Positions 60,152 to 64,000 of a stretch of DNA of 64,000 nucleotides are shown piece after piece. Both the position numbers and the translations under genes were made by a program. The notes beneath the pieces are model-generated. The model did no database searches and was not told the origin of the DNA. It saw only the letters and a program-made list of their open reading frames with translations. How positions within the stretch are numbered: position 1 is the stretch's first letter; each line of letters opens with the position of its first letter. Origin of the DNA: Labrenzia sp. CE80 (GTDB lineage Bacteria > Pseudomonadota > Alphaproteobacteria > Rhizobiales > Stappiaceae); assembly GCF_009650605.1 (NCBI RefSeq), contig NZ_WAJT01000002.1, positions 1,167,988 through 1,231,987 of the forward strand, written 5' to 3'.

Positions 60152-60592
60152 TCACATAAGCGCTTGGATCGCCGTTCCGGCAAGGATAAAATTGGCCGCA
60201 AGCCCACCGATATAGCTAAGCGTGCGAGGTCCGCCAGAAATCCTGCCGATGCCCGAATAATAGATCGCCCAAAAGAGAAGGCGAAAGGCTAAGTAAGTCC
60301 CGGCAAGCCAGTTGACCAACGTCGGTGAAGCGCCGGCTGTAATCGCGACGACCAGCGCGAAGCCGAAGGCGGGCAGGTTCTCGGTCGTGTTGGCATAGGT
60401 CCGGATCGCCCGAAAGCTTAATTTGGAATGATCCAAGCATAATGGCATACCCGGCGTTTGTTCTTCATTCACGAAAGCCAACGGTGCGCACAGGGCTGAT
60501 TGCGCCAGGGCAATCAAAGAGACGGCTGCAAGGACGATCAGAGACAATCGGTAGTCGTCCAGAAAAGGCAGAGCTTCTAAAAGCGAGTTCAT
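60152..60592 (-). CDS. MAPEG-family membrane protein
   Basis: 146 residues, four membrane helices. The MAPEG signature is clear: 'SFRAIRTYANTTENLPAFGF' (Arg, Asn, Glu, Pro positions) and 'YSGIGRISGGPRTLSYIGGL'. Members conjugate glutathione or reduce peroxides at membranes; bacterial substrates are mostly unknown. 29 bases after the YCII gene, same strand, so the two form an operon next to a TetR gene. An in-frame start 33 bases earlier overlaps the YCII gene. Confidence 0.82.
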   Translation of the reverse strand: MNSLLEALPFLDDYRLSLIVLAAVSLIALAQSALCAPLAFVNEEQTPGMPLCLDHSKLSFRAIRTYANTTENLPAFGFALVVAITAGASPTLVNWLAGTYLAFRLLFWAIYYSGIGRISGGPRTLSYIGGLAANFILAGTAIQALM

Positions 60593-60621
60593 GTTAGAAA
60601 AACTCCTCCACTTGCTAGATC

Positions 60622-60942
60622 TCACATTTCCATATCGAGGGCTTCTGCGACCTCAATCGTCCCACCCGCGCTGAGGTGAGGACAAGGCTTGGCCAACTCG
60701 AGCGCGTCTTCCATTGATGCGGCCTGCAAGATCGTGACGCCTGACGCGGGATTAGCGCCGCCGCCTTCGGTAACACTACCGTCCTGATTAAGGGTCATTG
60801 AAGGGCCAACCGGCATACCGGGATCAACCACTGCGTCTCCCAGGCCCCCGCTCCAGGCGCGCCAGGCGGTCATATGAGCCATCCCGGCTTCCTTGCTCTC
60901 GAACTGCGGTGAGCCGTGATAAATGAGGACATATTTCGGCAT
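60622..60942 (-). CDS. YCII-related domain protein
   Basis: 106 residues, one ferredoxin-like YCII domain: 'PKYVLIYHGSPQF' with the conserved His, 'GGLGDAVVDPGMPVGPS' and 'SGVTILQAASMEDALELAKP'. AAGGTCA precedes the start. Divergent from the TetR regulator and followed by MAPEG. The longer frame to 61362 lies over the TetR gene and is rejected. Confidence 0.85.
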   Translation of the reverse strand: MPKYVLIYHGSPQFESKEAGMAHMTAWRAWSGGLGDAVVDPGMPVGPSMTLNQDGSVTEGGGANPASGVTILQAASMEDALELAKPCPHLSAGGTIEVAEALDMEM

Positions 60943-61000
60943 GATGTGACCTTTCTGAGGGGCTGTTGGAAAGTTCCGTGGCGAACATGGCAGTGAATTT

Positions 61001-61020
61001 AATATGTTAAAGAACATATT
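61001..61020. promoter_or_regulatory. TetR-type operator AATATGTT-AAAG-AACATATT
   Basis: Perfect 8-base inverted repeat with a 4-base centre, 40 bases before the TetR start and 59 before the divergent YCII start. Strong candidate for TetR autoregulation and control of the YCII/MAPEG operon. Confidence 0.75.
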
Positions 61021-61059
61021 TTGATTTTTGATACGAGACTGGAAAAGGGGAGGCTTCAC

Positions 61060-61680
61060 ATGCCGTATAGCAATGACCACAAGATGCAGACGCGCGCCCG
61101 AATTGTTGAAGAGGCGCGTATGCTGTTCAATATTCATGGCTTCAATGGTGTCACCATTGAAATGATTATGGCCGAGGCCGGTTTGACCCGCGGCGGTTTC
61201 TACAATCACTTCAAGAACAAGGAGGCCTTGTTCAGCGCCGCAGTTGCCAGCTTTCTGATGGGGCGCGGCGCGCAGTGGCGCGATGAGGCCGGTATTGATG
61301 TCACATGTTTGAACCCGGAAATGGCCCGGCATATGATCGACAGTTATCTGTCCCACGAGCACCTTGGCGACCTCGAGAACCAGTGTCCAATGATTGCCCT
61401 GCCGTCGGATGTCGCACGCTCAAGTGCTGACGTTCAGCAGGCGTATCAACAACTGCTTTCCGCCATGGTCGGATTGTTCGAGAAGAGCCTGGCCGTGGAG
61501 GGTAAAGCATCTCGGCAGGAGGCCTTGTCGCTGGCTGCGCTCTGCGTTGGCGGGATGGTCTTGGCGCGAACGCTGCCAGGCTCGGAGATTGCCGAGGAGG
61601 TTCGTGCCGCGGCTCACGCGACTGCACGGCAGATGGCATCAGATCCGGCGAACCCTGTCCGGGGAGCCTCGGCAGGATAA
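61060..61680 (+). CDS. TetR-family transcriptional regulator
   Basis: About 206 residues from the ATG at 61060, with GGGGAGG upstream. N-terminal helix-turn-helix about 8-55 ('ARIVEEARMLFNIHGFNGVT', 'IEMIMAEAGLTRGGFYNHFK'). The ligand domain has a C-terminal half with the pattern 'LENQCPMIALPSDVARSSADV' known in the AcrR/LfrR-like group. Divergent from YCII/MAPEG across a perfect palindrome. Confidence 0.9.
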   Translation: MPYSNDHKMQTRARIVEEARMLFNIHGFNGVTIEMIMAEAGLTRGGFYNHFKNKEALFSAAVASFLMGRGAQWRDEAGIDVTCLNPEMARHMIDSYLSHEHLGDLENQCPMIALPSDVARSSADVQQAYQQLLSAMVGLFEKSLAVEGKASRQEALSLAALCVGGMVLARTLPGSEIAEEVRAAAHATARQMASDPANPVRGASAG

Positions 61681-61759
61681 GGAGACGTCTAGGTGGGGGA
61701 TGACACATACGCTCACAGTTGGCGTTGGGGCCAAAGCTGTCGCTCCATTGAGCCAGTCG

Positions 61760-62068
61760 CTAGGCGATAGGATTTTGATGCCCCCATGCCGGTGAGCGAG
61801 GTCCGCTATAAGGCTGTAAGTCCACGCAGAACTGATAGATCATCTTGCCGCCCTGCTCGAACACGACATGCTTGGTTGCGAACACGAGATAGCGGATCGG
61901 TTCTGCTGGGGAGCCAATTTTTCCAATTCCATCAAGGCGATCCCATCCGTGATCGTCGAAACGCTCACCAACGTGAAGCGGCATGAAGGGGCGTTCTGAC
62001 TGAAACAGGGCTACAGGTTTATGTTCCCCGGAAATGTCGCAAAGAACGAGTTCGTATACATCTGGCAT
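61760..62068 (-). CDS. Hypothetical protein
   Basis: About 102 residues from the ATG at 62068, which has AAGGAAG about 13 bases upstream. The open frame continues to 62251, so the true start could be earlier. Soluble, with beta-rich sections ('MPDVYELVLCDISGEHKPVA', 'YLVFATKHVVFEQGGKMIYQ'). Family not recognised. Codon use is less GC-biased than in the TetR gene it converges on. Confidence 0.5.
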   Translation of the reverse strand: MPDVYELVLCDISGEHKPVALFQSERPFMPLHVGERFDDHGWDRLDGIGKIGSPAEPIRYLVFATKHVVFEQGGKMIYQFCVDLQPYSGPRSPAWGHQNPIA

Positions 62069-62390
62069 CGGTTTGAATTCTTCCTTTGAAATTCCACGAG
62101 AGTCTAACCTGGCGGCTACGACGTGACGAGCCGAAAGGGCTCTTGCCAAGTCTTCACCGCAGGCTCTTCCAACGTCCATTGTACAGGATTGGTCAAACTG
62201 TGATGGTCGGGTCAGTTTCGTGCGACGTTCAATAGCAAGCCGCAAACGCAATTATCTCGAAAACCTGCGCCAAATCAGAGGCGCTAAGAATGAGCGGAAG
62301 CACCAAATTGACGCGAAAAGCTATACGTCGTGATAGACAAAGGTCTGTCGCAACAGGCAGAACTATGGGTCGTCTCATACTGAGAGAAAA
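62069..62390. other. Gap between a hypothetical gene and tRNA-Pro
   Basis: Apart from the possible upstream extension of the hypothetical gene (to 62251) I see no gene, repeat or hairpin of note. Confidence 0.4.
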
Positions 62391-62467
62391 TGGTCGGAGT
62401 GAGAGGATTCGAACCTCCGACCCCCTCGTCCCGAACGAGGTGCGCTACCAGGCTGCGCTACACTCCG
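62391..62467 (-). tRNA. tRNA-Pro (anticodon CGG)
   Basis: 77 bases on the minus strand, folding as a full cloverleaf. Acceptor CGGAGTG with CACTCCG, discriminator A and genome-encoded CCA. The anticodon stem CCTCG/CGAGG holds the loop TTCGGGA with anticodon CGG. The T-arm has GGTTCGAATCC. It reads CCG proline codons. Confidence 0.96.
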
Positions 62468-62857
62468 ATCCAGTATTTCAAGCATTTAAAAAGCTTGTCG
62501 GGAGCAGCGAAACGAGGCGCCTCGCTGACGTGGCGGTCTATTAGCACCGCTTTTTTCACCCCGCAAGAGGCTTGTCGTTTGCTGCGTCAAAATTCTGCCG
62601 TCTCAGGATCTATGCCGTGGCAACCGTTTCTGTAGCGCATTTGCGGGACGTTGGTGGGGTTCCCCTCCGTGGCTCTTGAGACTTGTTGCTAACGCCGTGA
62701 CAAGTGTCTGGTTGGCGCGTACCTCCGACCATGCTCTCGGGTCACTCTGGCAACATCTTATCGATACTGGGGAAAACCCCACCGGTGCCCCTTATTCTAT
62801 GTCGCGACGGGTCTTGCACTCGCCAAACGGCGGGGCTATACACCGTTCCCACGGTAT
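62468..62857. other. 390-bp gap between two tRNA genes
   Basis: Frames here are short, overlap one another and lack ribosome sites; no gene is called. Nothing palindromic of note. It must contain the tRNA-Gln promoter. Confidence 0.4.
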
Positions 62858-62932
62858 TGGGGTGTAGCCAAGCGGTAAGGCAGCGGTTTTTGGTATCGCC
62901 ATGCGAAGGTTCGAATCCTTCCACCCCAGCCA
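62858..62932 (+). tRNA. tRNA-Gln (anticodon TTG)
   Basis: 75 bases with encoded CCA. Acceptor TGGGGTG with CACCCCA, discriminator G, anticodon stem GCGGT/ATCGC (one G-T pair), loop TTTTGGT with anticodon TTG, and T-arm GGTTCGAATCC. The fold is complete. tRNA genes are common integration sites, and a recombinase fragment and an IS element follow within 200 bases. Confidence 0.96.
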
Positions 62933-63105
62933 TTATTCCTCCAAATTTCCCTTTTCGATATTGAGTTTTCGGCAAGTTCCCGACTCTTCAAAGGCTTGTG
63001 CTGTCTCGGTTTTGCCGGTGAGGGCAGTCCCGGTCATTTCTCTGGCGCTAAATCGCAAAAGTCTCAGTTTGCGCTTTTTGCGCATGGGGTTTGCTGCGGG
63101 GGAGA

Positions 63106-63592
63106 TCAGTTTAGCGACCGGATGAGAGCGCGTTGGTCGTCAAAATTAGTCGGCAGTGTCTGGCGCAACAGCCAATCCGATGTGAGGGAGACAGGTTGCT
63201 GCCCTCGCAGTATGTCCAGCACAATATCCGGCGCCAGGAACGCGAGCGATATGACCCGCTGGACTGTGTTGATTGAAGTGTTTTCGCGCTTTGCGATTTC
63301 AGAAAAACTCTCGCCCCTTTTAACCAACTTGTACCAACGGTGGGCAGCCCTGATGTTCTTGATCAGCACCAGATCCTTTGATGAGGTTTTTTGAGACGCC
63401 CGTGAAGATATTGGGGAGCCATCCCGATGATGCCCGACAATCAGTTTTGCCTCAACACCGCGCCTGCGCCGGGTGAACGGCACCGTGGTTTGAAGGATGT
63501 CCGGGTTGATCTGTGCCTTGAGAATTTCGAAGTGATCCGAGAGCGCCTCATCATCCAATTCAATGCTGATTTCACCAGGTAGCACCCTGCAG
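63106..63592 (-). pseudogene. C-terminal fragment of a serine recombinase, cut by an IS element
   Basis: The encoded 160 or so residues match the conserved tail of alphaproteobacterial serine recombinases: 'VPFTRRRRGVEAKLIVG', then 'IRAAHRWYKLVKRGESFSEI', 'AKRENTSINTVQRVISLAFL' and 'APDIVLDILRGQQPVSLTSD'. The catalytic N-terminal resolvase domain is missing. The frame continues upstream only into the left end of an IS3-family element (MENSSSKWSSFLAAG is IS sequence). The rest of the gene should lie beyond the element, outside the window. Confidence 0.8.
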
Positions 63593-63672
63593 TGACCTGC
63601 TGCCAGAAAACTGGACCATTTTGAGCTGGAATTTTCCATTTATGATCCCGAGTGCGGGAGAAGGAGAGTTCC

Positions 63673-63939
63673 ATGAAGAAGAGCAAGTTCACAGATGCGC
63701 AGATAGCGTTTGTGCTCAAGCAGGTTGAAGATGGCACGAGTATCGCCGAAGTATGCCGGAAGGCCGGGATCGCTGAGGCGACGTTTTACAACTGGCGCAA
63801 AAAGTACGCTGGTTTGATGCCTTCTGAGATGAAGCGTCTGAAGATGCTCGATGAAGAGAATGCCAGGCTAAAGCGGCTGGTCGCCGATCTTTCCCTGGAC
63901 AAGGCCATGTTGCAGGATGTCCTTTCAAAAAAGCTGTAA
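63673..63939 (+). CDS. IS3-family transposase OrfA
   Basis: 88 residues from the ATG at 63673 (AAGGAGAG upstream). The helix-turn-helix reads 'FTDAQIAFVLKQVEDGTSIA' and 'EVCRKAGIAEATFYNWRKKY'. A leucine-zipper-like helix 'LKMLDEENARLKRLVADLSL' follows, then 'DKAMLQDVLSKKL'. It ends just after an A6G slippery run (63927-63933), the usual -1 frameshift site for making OrfAB. Confidence 0.92.
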   Translation: MKKSKFTDAQIAFVLKQVEDGTSIAEVCRKAGIAEATFYNWRKKYAGLMPSEMKRLKMLDEENARLKRLVADLSLDKAMLQDVLSKKL

Positions 63940-64000
63940 AGCCTGCGAAGGCGCGTGATTTGGTGGACTATTTGCAGGGTGTGTTCGGTGTGTCGATCCG
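63927..64000 (+). CDS. IS3-family transposase OrfB, start only (by -1 frameshift)
   Basis: After the A6G run the -1 frame continues openly to the window end as KKAVKPAKARDLVDYLQGV and a few more residues, the typical OrfB beginning. The catalytic DDE domain lies outside the window, so intactness cannot be judged. Confidence 0.7.

Larger units (their letters stand above)
63593..64000 (+). mobile_element. IS3-family insertion sequence, left part
   Basis: Probable left terminus at TGACCTGCTGCCAG near 63593, where the recombinase frame stops making sense. It contains orfA complete and the start of orfB in the -1 frame; the right end lies beyond the window. The orfA sequence resembles the IS407 subgroup. 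Exact end not verified because the other inverted repeat is not visible. Confidence 0.8.

Noticed and set aside
1..64000. CRISPR arrays, rRNA genes or a replication origin
   Set aside because: No regularly spaced repeats of the right size, no rRNA-like sequence and no cluster of origin boxes were seen on reading both strands; the tandem repeats present are only 15 and 17 bases long.

Overview
The window reads as a chromosomal segment of a moderately GC-rich alphaproteobacterium. The signs are TRAP and ABC uptake systems, FCD-type GntR regulators, a malonate matAB locus, a BKACE/hydroxyacyl-CoA dehydrogenase pair, and NasT/NasS control of nitrate assimilation. A marine Rhodobacterales or Stappiaceae-like host (Roseibium/Labrenzia type) would fit, but that is inferred from gene content only. 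Most of the window is metabolic. The right edge, from about 62.8 kb, turns into mobile DNA.

Layout. 0-7.1 kb: peptide-type ABC transporter (two permeases and a fused double ATPase), an FCD GntR regulator, a membrane-dipeptidase-family enzyme and a Tat-lipoprotein L,D-transpeptidase. 7.1-14 kb: accessory-looking stretch with an AT-rich orphan membrane gene, TrhA, DUF2867, a LysR gene, a cytochrome b561/ABM/MarR cassette bracketed by a 68-bp repeat, and a second MarR divergent from a YHYH protein and a small secreted protein. 14-20.8 kb: complete malonate module (GntR regulator, TRAP transporter, malonyl-CoA decarboxylase, malonyl-CoA synthetase). 20.8-28.9 kb: SDR/AraC/nitroreductase group, ChrR-like cupin, a TPR membrane regulator, a HerA-like ATPase and small unknowns. 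29.1-35.9 kb: homogentisate operon (hmgA, fahA-like, two metallo-hydrolases, DinB fold) ending in a flavin hydroxylase and small partner that resemble MhaA/MhaB, 3-hydroxyphenylacetate 6-hydroxylase. 36-40.6 kb: P-loop kinase, NTF2-like protein, BKACE pair, BrkB-family membrane protein. 40.9-54.9 kb: full assimilatory nitrate locus (nasT, nasS, sigma-54 promoter plus NasT-type antitermination leader, nrtA, nrtB, fused nrtCD, globin, nirB, nirD, nasA, cysG). 55-60 kb: an orthocaspase / CHASE2-adenylate cyclase / FecR-like periplasmic protein operon. 60-61.7 kb: TetR gene divergent from YCII and MAPEG genes. 62.4-64 kb: tRNA-Pro, tRNA-Gln, and a serine-recombinase 3' fragment cut by an IS3-family element that runs off the window.

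How the parts work together. The malonate genes form a closed loop: uptake, activation to malonyl-CoA, decarboxylation to acetyl-CoA, with a palindromic GntR site between regulator and transporter. The nitrate locus couples nitrogen status (sigma-54/NtrC) and nitrate sensing (NasS/NasT RNA antitermination) to uptake, two-step reduction to ammonium, and the siroheme that NirB needs. The homogentisate locus would take 3-hydroxyphenylacetate to homogentisate and on to fumarate and acetoacetate, but no glutathione-type maleylacetoacetate isomerase is seen. The least explained unit is the caspase/CHASE2-cyclase/FecR operon.
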